DNA of 24,935 bases. Source: Bacteroidaceae bacterium. Its GTDB lineage: Bacteria > Bacteroidota > Bacteroidia > Bacteroidales > Bacteroidaceae. Positions within the stretch are counted from its first letter, which is position 1. Each line of letters starts with the position of its first letter. Made by a program: the position numbers and the translations under genes. The stretch spans positions 1 to 24,935 of the forward strand of contig CAADWS010000226.1 of NCBI GenBank assembly GCA_900752815.1, written 5' to 3'. Shown here piece after piece: positions 15,549-22,906 of this stretch. The notes under the pieces were generated by a model. That model searched no databases and was not told the DNA's origin. It worked only from the letters and a program-made list of their open reading frames with translations.

Positions 15549-15641
15549 GTAAGGGTGCTGACTGAAAAATAATGCCGGACCACTTGATTCTCAGTGGCAC
15601 GAAACAGTAGAAAACTTTCGGTAGACTATAAGTTTTTTGCT

Positions 15642-15695
15642 GGCCGCCACCGGATTCCGTGCGGAAGCGGGTGCGGGAGATGTCTTATTTTCCTC
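15642..15695. repeat. 54-bp direct repeat, right copy (island boundary)
   Basis: Identical to 7403-7456. Sequence to its left is A+T-rich island; sequence to its right is G+C-rich and leads into the NimA-like gene. Just upstream of both copies there is a looser resemblance (ACTTTCG and a T-run), so the original duplication may have been slightly longer. Confidence 0.9.
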
Positions 15696-15746
15696 CCTTT
15701 TCTGTTATTCGGGAGGGCGCGGAAAAGCTTTCTCGCATTTTGTTTG

Positions 15747-15754
15747 TACTTTTG
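15747..15754 (+). promoter_or_regulatory. Candidate -7 element for the NimA-like gene
   Basis: TACTTTTG fits TAnnTTTG, 135 bp upstream of the chosen start at 15890. No good -33 TTTG is seen at 19-21 bp. Confidence 0.3.
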
Positions 15755-15889
15755 TTTTTGCGGAAGGGCTTTCGGGCTTCTTCCTCAGTCCGGAGGAATG
15801 TCAGCGGAGGCCGGGAAATCGGGCCTTGACCTGAATCTGTCCGCGACTTTCGTTTGTCAGATTATCCTGATGATAACAGCCATGTGACC

Positions 15890-16405
15890 ATGAGAAAACA
15901 GAGCAGAGAAATGGACAGCCGCTGGGCGCTGGAGGTGATGCGCAAGGCGCCCTATGTTACGGTGAGCTTTACCCGCGCCGACGGTTCGGCCTACGGTGTG
16001 CCGCTGTCGCTGGCGTGCGATGGCGACGAGGTGTGGTATTTTCATTGTGCGCCCGAGGGCGAGAAGCTTGATGCGCTTGCGGCCCATCCGGAGGTGTGCC
16101 TGTCGGCCGTGAGCCGGTGCCGGCCCACGGTGGGGCCCAGGGACGGCAGCTTTACGCTGCAGTATAGTTCGGCCATTGCCTTCGGCGTGGCGGAACTGGT
16201 GACGGACGATGAGGAGAAGATACGGGCGCTCCGGCTCATCAGCCGGCGATTCCTGCCGGAACACATGGCGGCCTTCGACGAGGCCGTGCGGCGGAGCCTG
16301 CACCGCACGGCTGTGGTGCGCATCACGCTGACGGCGCCTCCCACGGGCAAGCGCAAGCAGTATGACAGCAACGGCGAGGAAATGAAATACGGAAGGATGG
16401 AGTGA
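15890..16405 (+). CDS. NimA-like pyridoxamine 5'-phosphate oxidase family protein
   Basis: This 171-residue cytosolic protein has the split-barrel flavin-binding fold. It begins MRKQSREM, as 5-nitroimidazole-resistance-type (Nim) proteins commonly do with MRxxxRE. It continues with YGVPLSLACDGDEVWYFHCAPEGEKLDAL, which matches the conserved VP(M/L) and YFH-x-A-x-EG-K-x-D core, and ends in a basic KRKQY segment. The start at 15890 is preferred because the 12 residues before it are not typical of the family. Such proteins bind flavin and reduce small substrates; some detoxify nitroimidazoles. Whether this one confers resistance cannot be read from sequence. It is a single-gene unit converging on the fucosidase gene, with a hairpin between them. 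Confidence 0.85.
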   Translation: MRKQSREMDSRWALEVMRKAPYVTVSFTRADGSAYGVPLSLACDGDEVWYFHCAPEGEKLDALAAHPEVCLSAVSRCRPTVGPRDGSFTLQYSSAIAFGVAELVTDDEEKIRALRLISRRFLPEHMAAFDEAVRRSLHRTAVVRITLTAPPTGKRKQYDSNGEEMKYGRME

Positions 16406-16479
16406 CTTCGGGAATGCCGTCGCGACGGCGCCCGCAGGGGGCGTATCGCCGGCCTGCGGAGTCGCGGGAAGGAAACGGC

Positions 16480-16547
16480 ACATCCCCGGGATGCTTTCAG
16501 GAACGCGTGTACAGTGTTGCACGTTTCCGGAGGCATTCCGGGGATGT
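16480..16547 (+). terminator. Long hairpin between the converging NimA-like and fucosidase genes
   Basis: ACATCCCCGG (16480-16489) pairs with CCGGGGATGT (16538-16547). Inner pairings include ATGC with GCAT and GGAACGCGTG with CACGTTTCC. GTACGTTTTT follows on the plus strand, so it can end the plus gene and perhaps serve both directions. A separate 14-bp perfect palindrome, GCCGTCGCGACGGC, lies at 16416-16429. Confidence 0.6.
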
Positions 16548-16589
16548 GTACGTTTTTGAGGTGGAGCCGTTGCGGCCGTGGCTGGCGGG

Positions 16590-18077
16590 TCAGCGGTCCA
16601 TGTGGATGACGTTGAACTCGTAGATGCGGGGTTTTCCCTTGGATTTCAGTACTTCGAGCCGGATTTTCTCGCCGCGGTATTCCTTGGGGAAGCGGATGAC
16701 CTTGCAGTCGCCCATGGGTTCGTCGCCCACATAGATGGGCTGCCAGCGTCCGTCGCTGAAGAGCGAGATGCGGTATTCCTCAATGCGGTTGACGCGGCGG
16801 TTGGTGAATCCGTCGGTCGAGGCCTGCGTGTCGCCATATTCGAAGATGGCGATTTTGTTGAAGGGGGCTTCGGGGTCGAGCGTCACGGTGAGTTGTGCCT
16901 GCGACTGTCCGGCCATCCAGTAGGTCTGCATGCCACCGTCCACGGCCATTTCCGGACCGTGGTGTCCGTCCTTGGCGTCTTCCCACGAGGAGGCTTCGGC
17001 CGGTGCTGCCAGCGAGATGAACTTGCCGTTGCGCGGCAGGGGCCGGTTGCGGCGCAGGCCGAGGCGCCGGCCCAGGGCGATGGCGGTGTTGGCATCGTGC
17101 TCGCGGATGCGGCCGTCGGGGGCGGGAGGTATGTTCATGACGAGCGTGTTGCCGTTGTCCGTGCACCAGTAGAAGAGTTCTTCCAGTTCATCCAGGTCGC
17201 GTGCCGGCTGCGGTTCCTTTTTGTTGAACCACGACCAGTATTTGCTGATGCAGATGGTGTGCTCGAAGGGCAGGTAATAGGATTTGCCTTCGTGGAGATA
17301 TTGCTTTTTGTCGGCTTTGTGGGCGATTTTCGGGTCCCACAGGCGGAAGTCGCTGGGGAAATACTGGAAGGTGTATTTGTTGTCGACGGTCATGGAGTCG
17401 GGCAGGGCGAAGCGGCGGCTGCCTTCCTTCAGCACGATGGTGTGGTTGACTCCGACGGCGCAGTGGGGCTGGTATTGCTTGACGAGGCGGTAGACGCGGG
17501 GCAGGTTCCACTGGTCGACGGGGCGGTCCCACCCGCCGTCAAACCAGAGTTCGCACACGGGGCCGTATTGGGTGAGCAGTTCGGTGAGCTGGTTGCACAT
17601 GTAGTCGACATACTTTTCCGGGTCTTTGTCGCGGTAGCTGGGCTCATGGCGGTCCCACAGGGAATAGTAGATGGCAAACTGGAGGCCGTATTTCTTGCAG
17701 GCTTTGGCTACGGCGCCCACTACGTCGGTCTTGACGGGCGAGGAGGCCACGTCGTAGTCGGTGTACTGGCTGTCCCAAAGGCAGAAACCGTCGTGATGCT
17801 TGGTGATGAGCAGCACATAGCGGAAACCGGCGTCGCGGGCTACGCGCACCCACTGGTCGCAGTCGAGCCGGGTGGGGTTGTACTTTTCAACGGGGATGGT
17901 GCCGTCGGACCATTCGGTTTCGCCGTAGGTGTTGACGCCGAAGTGGATAAACATGCCGTAGCCGCGCTTCTGCATGGCCTTCTGGGTGGCGTTGGGCTGT
18001 TGCGAGGGAACGATTTCCTGTGCCCTGGCGGTCAGCAGGCTGCCGGCCAGGAGCAGGAAAAGCAGAATCTTTTTCAT
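16590..18077 (-). CDS. Alpha-L-fucosidase, glycoside hydrolase family 29
   Basis: This 495-residue exported enzyme should release alpha-L-fucose from glycans such as host mucin or milk oligosaccharides. A type I signal peptide, MKKILLFLLL...TARA|Q, supports the start at 18077 rather than the in-frame ATG 42 bp upstream. The catalytic TIM barrel shows GMFIHFGVNT (41-50), KHHDGFCLWDS (93-103) and ELWFDGG (176-182), with Asp180 as the expected nucleophile. HFGVNT rather than IHWG suggests the GH29-B (alpha-1,3/4) type, an inference. After about residue 340 come beta-rich regions (SWEDAKDGHHG, FNKIAIFEYGD, YEFNVIHM) typical of a galactose-binding-like C-terminal domain. It lies 111 bp after the LTA-synthase-like gene. 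No SusC/D pair or fucose catabolism gene is next to it. Confidence 0.93.
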   Translation of the reverse strand: MKKILLFLLLAGSLLTARAQEIVPSQQPNATQKAMQKRGYGMFIHFGVNTYGETEWSDGTIPVEKYNPTRLDCDQWVRVARDAGFRYVLLITKHHDGFCLWDSQYTDYDVASSPVKTDVVGAVAKACKKYGLQFAIYYSLWDRHEPSYRDKDPEKYVDYMCNQLTELLTQYGPVCELWFDGGWDRPVDQWNLPRVYRLVKQYQPHCAVGVNHTIVLKEGSRRFALPDSMTVDNKYTFQYFPSDFRLWDPKIAHKADKKQYLHEGKSYYLPFEHTICISKYWSWFNKKEPQPARDLDELEELFYWCTDNGNTLVMNIPPAPDGRIREHDANTAIALGRRLGLRRNRPLPRNGKFISLAAPAEASSWEDAKDGHHGPEMAVDGGMQTYWMAGQSQAQLTVTLDPEAPFNKIAIFEYGDTQASTDGFTNRRVNRIEEYRISLFSDGRWQPIYVGDEPMGDCKVIRFPKEYRGEKIRLEVLKSKGKPRIYEFNVIHMDR

Positions 18078-18188
18078 AGTGTCAGTTTTTTTATGGTTGT
18101 ATAGTATAAATGGAGTCAATGGCAGAAGGGGGCGGCCGCTCGGACGGCAGAACAGAGTGGCAGACCGGGGGAAGAACTGTCCGGTGAC

Positions 18189-20033
18189 CTACTGGCGGCT
18201 GAGCAGCTGGTAGCTGGTTTGCAGCAGGGCGTTGGCGGCGTCGGCGCGGCGGGCTGAGGGCTGCGGCTCGTCAAGGATGACTTTCTGCGGCTGTGCCACG
18301 AGGTCGATGACGGTGACGCCTGTGGTGTCGATGAAGGTGGTGCCGCCGCTCCAGGTGTGCACGGCGCAGGGATTGGTGTAGGTGGCGCTGGTGACGTCGC
18401 GGCTCAGGGCGAAGTCGGCGTGGGGCAGGCCGAGCTGTCCGAGGAGGGTAGCGGCCAGGTCGGTCTGGTTGCAGATGGCATCGATGACCTGCGGCTGGCG
18501 GATGGCTCCTCCGGTCCAGATGAGGGGGATGTGATATTTGCGGATGTCGCTTTCGGGGATGCCCTCCGGATAGTTGATGCCGTGGTCGGGCAGGATGACG
18601 ATGAGCGTGCGGTCCCATTGCGGCAGCTGGCGGAAGCGTTCCACGAAGCGGCCGATGCAGTGGTCGAGATAGGCCATGGCATTGGCCTTTTCGTCACCTT
18701 CGATGCGGTGGTAGGGCACTTTCCAGGGCTCGTGGCTGGCAAGGGTGAGGAAGGTGGTGTGCCAGGGCCGGTCGGAAGGATAGCGGCTGACGAGTTCGAA
18801 CAGGCGGTCGAAGGCAATGCTGTCGGTCACACCCCAGTCGTGCGTGCGGCGCACTTCGGGCGGAAAGTCCTTGTCGCCGTAGGTGCGCTGGTAGCCGGTG
18901 GAGAGCAGGTAGCCGTTCATGTTGGTGAAGTTGATGTCGCCGCCATAGAGAAATTCCGTCTGGTAGCCGGCCTGCAGCAGGGTACGGGCGATGGAGGGGA
19001 GCGAAGCCGTGTGGTTGGCCAGTTTCATGACGCTCACGTCGGGAAAGGCCGGGTAGCCGCTGAGCGTACACACGGTGCCGCGGTCGGTGCGGAAGGAGTT
19101 GGCATAGCAGCGGGTGAAGGCCACTCCTTCACGGGCCAGGCGGTTGAGATGGGGGGTGATGCCGGGCTTCCCGCCGAAGTACTCGACGAAGGGGGCGCTG
19201 CATCCTTCCAGCAGCAGCAGGAGCACGTTGGGGCGCTCCATGCGGAGCAGTGTGTCGGCGGTGACGCTGGTGGTGTCATAGGCCAGCGAGGCAAAGAGAG
19301 CGGCGCGCTCCTCTTCGGGGAAGTAGAGGTGCATGCGGCTGAAGTCCTTGGTCTTGAGGGCGGAGGCCATGATGCTGAAGGCCGGATTGACGGCCGACTG
19401 GTTGAGGAACTGCCGGTCGCTGTAATAGACCATGCCCACATTGGCCGTACTCTTGCCCACGCCGCCGCGGATGCCGAGGAAGAGCAGACCACCGGCCAGC
19501 ACGAAGGCGGCAGTGGCGCCCCAGCGGGTGCGCAGACGGCGGGGCGGCGTCAGTGTGGCGGGCATCGTGGCGCGCAGTAAGAGGAAGAGGAGAACGGACA
19601 GAACGAGGAAGGCGGCGGTGACGCCAACCATATAGCCGGTGCTGACACTGGCAACGGCTCCCTGAGGGGAGTCGAGGTAGTTGAACACGGTGCCGTCGAG
19701 CTTGATGTCCCAAAAGGCAAACAGGCAGGTATCGGCCAGCAGAATGAGGGACAGCAGGGCGGCTGTCAGTCCGAAATAGCCCAGCGCAATGCGGCGCCAG
19801 GCGCGCAGGGATATCCAGGTGGTGAGCAGGCCGAGCAGCCAGACGGCAATGCTCAGATAGCCGGCGGTGGCGAGGTCGAGCGGCAGACCGTGCAGCAGGA
19901 CGTCGGCATAGTCGGTGCAACTCACGCCACGCGCTGTGGCGCCGTTGTAGAGCATGAAGACGGGCTTGGCCGCGAGAAAGACAAGGAGAAGCGAAAGATA
20001 AAAGCGGAGAAGAAAGCGGAAATGCGGTAACAT
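18189..20033 (-). CDS. LTA-synthase-like membrane phosphotransferase/sulfatase
   Basis: This is a 614-residue protein of the alkaline phosphatase/sulfatase superfamily. The N-terminal third has five predicted TM helices (about 8-28, 50-70, 82-102, 133-155, 173-188). A large extracytoplasmic domain follows from about 265. It starts NVLLLLLEGCSAP (Glu276, metal ligand), carries NSFRTDRGT (Thr320, or Thr316, as the catalytic residue), SHEPW (His434) and LPDHG (Asp483-His484). Family members transfer phosphoglycerol, phosphoethanolamine or similar groups to glycans or lipids. In Bacteroidales, which lack lipoteichoic acid, the acceptor is unclear and may be lipid A, capsule or membrane glycan. 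It sits between the ABC exporter gene (176 bp) and the fucosidase gene, which may be coincidence. Confidence 0.87.
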   Translation of the reverse strand: MLPHFRFLLRFYLSLLLVFLAAKPVFMLYNGATARGVSCTDYADVLLHGLPLDLATAGYLSIAVWLLGLLTTWISLRAWRRIALGYFGLTAALLSLILLADTCLFAFWDIKLDGTVFNYLDSPQGAVASVSTGYMVGVTAAFLVLSVLLFLLLRATMPATLTPPRRLRTRWGATAAFVLAGGLLFLGIRGGVGKSTANVGMVYYSDRQFLNQSAVNPAFSIMASALKTKDFSRMHLYFPEEERAALFASLAYDTTSVTADTLLRMERPNVLLLLLEGCSAPFVEYFGGKPGITPHLNRLAREGVAFTRCYANSFRTDRGTVCTLSGYPAFPDVSVMKLANHTASLPSIARTLLQAGYQTEFLYGGDINFTNMNGYLLSTGYQRTYGDKDFPPEVRRTHDWGVTDSIAFDRLFELVSRYPSDRPWHTTFLTLASHEPWKVPYHRIEGDEKANAMAYLDHCIGRFVERFRQLPQWDRTLIVILPDHGINYPEGIPESDIRKYHIPLIWTGGAIRQPQVIDAICNQTDLAATLLGQLGLPHADFALSRDVTSATYTNPCAVHTWSGGTTFIDTTGVTVIDLVAQPQKVILDEPQPSARRADAANALLQTSYQLLSRQ

Positions 20034-20169
20034 GACCGGACGGATTGTAGGGATGAAAAGTTGATAATGAATGCCGTTGCCGCCCGCAGACGGAGGGGAG
20101 GGAACGGGTGGATGTGTGACGGATTATTGACATTCCGGAAGACGGCAACCAGCTGCGGACGCGGCAGGA

Positions 20170-20194
20170 CGGTGCCTTCAGGTGCCGGGCACCG
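20170..20194. other. Stem-loop after the ABC exporter gene
   Basis: CGGTGCC (20170-20176) pairs with GGCACCG (20188-20194), flanked by GCGGC and GCCGC-type partial complementarity. No U-tract follows on the minus strand, so it is at best a weak or factor-dependent terminator. The rest of 20034-20209 shows nothing else. Confidence 0.3.
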
Positions 20195-20209
20195 CCGCCT
20201 TGACCGCTG

Positions 20210-22045
20210 TCAGAGCTGCTGCATGTCGTTCAGCCGCTTGTAGTAGCCGTTGATGGCCAGGAGTTCGTCGTGGGTGCCGCGTTCCACTATTTTTCCTTCA
20301 TAGAGCACGCAGATTTCGTCGGCGTTCTTGATGGTGGAAAGGCGGTGGGCGATGGCAATGGTGGTGCGGGTCTTCATGAGCCGTTCGAGCGCTTCCTGCA
20401 CGAGGCGTTCGCTTTCGGTGTCGAGCGCCGAGGTGGCTTCGTCGAGGATGAGGATGGCCGGATTCTTGAGGATGGCGCGGGCGATGGAGATGCGCTGGCG
20501 CTGTCCGCCGGAGAGGCGGCAGCCGCGGTCTCCTACCTTGGTGTTGTAGCCTTCCTCGCTTTCCATGATGAAGTCGTGGGCATTGGCGATTTTCGCCGCT
20601 TCGATGACCTGCTCCATCGTGGCGTTTTCCACGCCGAAGGCAATGTTGTTGAAGAAACTGTCGTTGAAGAGGATGGCCTCTTGGTTGACGTTGCCAATCA
20701 TGGAGCGGAGGTCGGAAAGGTAGACGCTCTTCACGGCGGTGCCGTCGACGAGAATCTGGCCCTCGGTCACGTCGTGATAGCGGGGCAGGAGGTCGACGAG
20801 GGTCGACTTGCCCGAACCGCTCTGTCCCACCAGTGCGATGGTCTGTCCGCGCTTCACGGTGAGATTGACGCCGTTGAGCACCTGGGTGCGGCCGTTGTAG
20901 CTGAAGGAGATGTTGCGGAATTCGATTTCATGCTCCAGCTGCTTGAGGTGAACGGGGTGCTCCACTTCGCGGATGGGGTTGTCGGCCAGGAGAATCTTGT
21001 TGACGCGCTCCATCGACGCCATACCCTTGGGAATGGCATAGGAGGCTTTCGAGAAATCCTTGAGCGGCTGTATGATGCTGTAGAGGATGACCATGTAGAA
21101 GATAAAGGTGGGGGCATCTACGGGCGGATGTTCCGAGAAGATGAGGGTGCCGCCATACCATAGCACGAGTACGATGAGGCAGGTGCCGAGAAATTCGCTG
21201 ACGGGGTGGGCCAGGGCTTGGCGCACGGCCACGCGGTTGGAGGCCTGGCGGAATTCGTTGGTGCTCTGGTCGAAGCGCTGGTTCATCTTCTTTTCAGCCG
21301 TGAAGGCCTTGATGATGCGCATGCCGCCGAGGGTTTCTTCCAACTGGGCCATGGTTTCGCTCCATTTGTTCTGGGCGTCGAGGCTCTTGCGTTTCAGCTT
21401 GCGGCCGATGCGCCCCATGACGGTGCCCATGAGGGGCAGCACGATGATGGTGAAGAGCGTGAGTTCCCAGCTGATGTAGATGAGCACGCTGAAATAGCAG
21501 ATGAGGAGGATGGGGTTTTTGATGAGCATTTCGAGCGAGCCGGTCACGGAGGTTTCGATTTCGTTGACGTCGCCGCTCATGCGGGCGATGATGTCGCCTT
21601 TGCGCTCGTCGGAGAAGAAACTCAGGGGGAGTCCGATGATTTTGTGGTAGACGCTGGTGCGGATGTCGCGCACGATGCCGGTGCGCATCGGCACAATCAT
21701 GGCAGCCGAAAGGAAGTAGGCACCCGTCTTGAGGAAGGTGGCCGTAACGAGGAAGAGGCCGATGAGCAGCAGGGTGGTCGAAGCGCCGTAGTCGGCCATG
21801 AGCTGCTGCGTGTAGAAATACATGTTATTGATGAGAAGGTCCTTCAGGCTGTGGCCCGTCGCATCCCAGGGGATGAAGTGGTAGACGGTGGTGTCGACCT
21901 TGAAGAGCAGGTTGAGCATCGGGATGAGGGAGGCGAACGAGAACACGTTGAGCACGGCCGACAGCAGGTTGAAGAAGATGGAGCCGAAGAGGTAGTGCTT
22001 GTATGGGGCGACGTAACGCCGCATCATTTTGAAAAAATCCTTCAT
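20210..22045 (-). CDS. MsbA-like ABC exporter (fused TM and ATPase domains)
   Basis: This 611-residue half-transporter works as a homodimer in the inner membrane. Residues 1-335 form the six-helix type I exporter domain, with an unusually long periplasmic insertion of about 40 residues after TM1. The ATPase domain has Walker A GQSGSGKST (407-415), signature LSGGQ (511-515), Walker B ILILDEA (531-537, Glu536) and the H-loop His567. All are intact. The family exports lipid A-core (MsbA), other lipids or peptides; lipid export is likely given this layout and phylum, but the substrate is inferred. The ATG at 22045 is chosen over an upstream TTG at 22051. It follows the RNase HI gene by 28 bp, so the two are probably co-transcribed. 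Confidence 0.92.
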   Translation of the reverse strand: MKDFFKMMRRYVAPYKHYLFGSIFFNLLSAVLNVFSFASLIPMLNLLFKVDTTVYHFIPWDATGHSLKDLLINNMYFYTQQLMADYGASTTLLLIGLFLVTATFLKTGAYFLSAAMIVPMRTGIVRDIRTSVYHKIIGLPLSFFSDERKGDIIARMSGDVNEIETSVTGSLEMLIKNPILLICYFSVLIYISWELTLFTIIVLPLMGTVMGRIGRKLKRKSLDAQNKWSETMAQLEETLGGMRIIKAFTAEKKMNQRFDQSTNEFRQASNRVAVRQALAHPVSEFLGTCLIVLVLWYGGTLIFSEHPPVDAPTFIFYMVILYSIIQPLKDFSKASYAIPKGMASMERVNKILLADNPIREVEHPVHLKQLEHEIEFRNISFSYNGRTQVLNGVNLTVKRGQTIALVGQSGSGKSTLVDLLPRYHDVTEGQILVDGTAVKSVYLSDLRSMIGNVNQEAILFNDSFFNNIAFGVENATMEQVIEAAKIANAHDFIMESEEGYNTKVGDRGCRLSGGQRQRISIARAILKNPAILILDEATSALDTESERLVQEALERLMKTRTTIAIAHRLSTIKNADEICVLYEGKIVERGTHDELLAINGYYKRLNDMQQL

Positions 22046-22073
22046 AATCAAAGAGGTGGTGGGAGGGGTTGTT

Positions 22074-22748
22074 TTATTTCCGTCCGAAGTCGGCGGGCAC
22101 TTCGCCCCACTGTTCGGTTTCCCATTTCAGCAGGGGGCAGTCCGTGGTATTTTCGCGCAGCCATTTCTCGGCCCGTTCGATGAGCTGGAAGGCCTTTTCA
22201 GTCTTGGGCGTCCGTGGGAGCCGTGTCCTGCACTGCTTCTGCTTCACCCACAGCAGGGCGTTGCGGCTGTCGCTGTAGATGGTTTTCCGCAGTCCTTGCT
22301 GGCGGAGCAGGGCCAGGGCGTGGACGATGGCCAGGAATTCGCCGATGTTGTTGGTGCCCTGTATGGGGCCGTAGTGGAATACTTCCTGTCCCGTTTTCAG
22401 GCAGATGCCGCGGTATTCCATGGGGCCGGGATTGCCGGAGCAGGCGGCGTCGACCGCCAGGGCGTCGGCTTCGACGGCGGGCGGCAGCGGCAGCACCGTG
22501 TCGTTGCGCCACGAGGGCGGGTTGGCGGGCTGGCCTGCGGGCGTCCGGGCGGGGGTTGCCGGTTGCCGCCGCACGTAGTCGGCGGGCGATGAGGCGTAGG
22601 CTTCGCGGGCTTCGGCTTCCGTCCTGAAGGCTTTGAACACGGCACCGTCGAATCCCTTGACCTGACGCTCGCAGTCGGCCCAGCTGGTGTAGATGCCCGG
22701 CTCGGCGCCGCGCCATACGACATAGAATTTCGGTGAAGGCTTGCTCAT
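22074..22748 (-). CDS. rnhA: Ribonuclease HI with N-terminal viroplasmin-like domain
   Basis: This 224-residue enzyme cuts the RNA strand of RNA-DNA hybrids. Residues 7-50 (KFYVVWRGAEPGIYTSW...) form a viroplasmin/RNase H1 hybrid-binding domain. A Pro/Ala-rich linker (about 60-90) follows, then the catalytic domain. The four carboxylates are visible: Asp100 in AVDAACSGNPGP, Glu137 in GEFLAIVHAL, Asp160 in YSDSRNALLW and Asp220 in PADFG. The start at 22748 (MSKPSPKFYV) fits the family; an upstream in-frame start at 22817 would add an unrelated stub. The arrangement of viroplasmin domain plus RNase HI is common in Bacteroidota. It precedes the ABC exporter by 28 bp. Confidence 0.92.
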   Translation of the reverse strand: MSKPSPKFYVVWRGAEPGIYTSWADCERQVKGFDGAVFKAFRTEAEAREAYASSPADYVRRQPATPARTPAGQPANPPSWRNDTVLPLPPAVEADALAVDAACSGNPGPMEYRGICLKTGQEVFHYGPIQGTNNIGEFLAIVHALALLRQQGLRKTIYSDSRNALLWVKQKQCRTRLPRTPKTEKAFQLIERAEKWLRENTTDCPLLKWETEQWGEVPADFGRK

Positions 22749-22824
22749 GCGGGGGGAAGGGGGATGGTTTTGACGGTGACGGGAGGCCGGCTGGAGTTTC
22801 CCCCGAGGGGGCTGCAACCGGAAA

Positions 22825-22889
22825 GCCGCCGGAGGGAGAGGAAAGGGGAGGGCCGGTGGCAGATCCTCTTTGCTTCTCCCTCCGACGGC
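22825..22889 (-). terminator. Probable terminator of argS
   Basis: Bases 22825-22839 pair with 22875-22889 (15 positions, one mismatch, loop of 35 nt). It lies 18 bp past the argS stop and, on the minus strand, is followed by TTTCC only, so the U-tract is short. Confidence 0.5.
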
Positions 22890-22906
22890 CGGTTGGGGAT
22901 ATGGGG

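Larger units (their letters stand above)
7457..15641. mobile_element. A+T-rich genomic island carrying an IS and a five-gene membrane/GTPase/protease operon
   Basis: The stretch between the two 54-bp repeats is visibly A+T-rich compared with the G+C-rich genes on either side. It carries an IS4-type element, a minus-strand operon, a solitary IS end and an orphan membrane protein. No integrase, relaxase or phage structural gene is present, so the mode of entry is unknown. Recombination between repeats, or IS-assisted capture, are the options the sequence leaves open. Confidence 0.75.

Noticed and set aside
7294..15890. CRISPR array, tRNA gene or integrase at the island edges
   Set aside because: Both edges and the spacers were read. 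No regularly spaced repeats, cloverleaf-like sequence or recombinase motif was found.
16578..18104. A 508-codon plus-strand frame
   Set aside because: It is the mirror of the GH29 gene, with Val/Gly-rich low-complexity translation and no motif.
18357..19580. A 407-codon plus-strand frame, with similar long frames at 20270-21163 and 22733-24211
   Set aside because: These are antisense shadows of the LTA-synthase-like, ABC exporter and argS genes, which have clear motifs.
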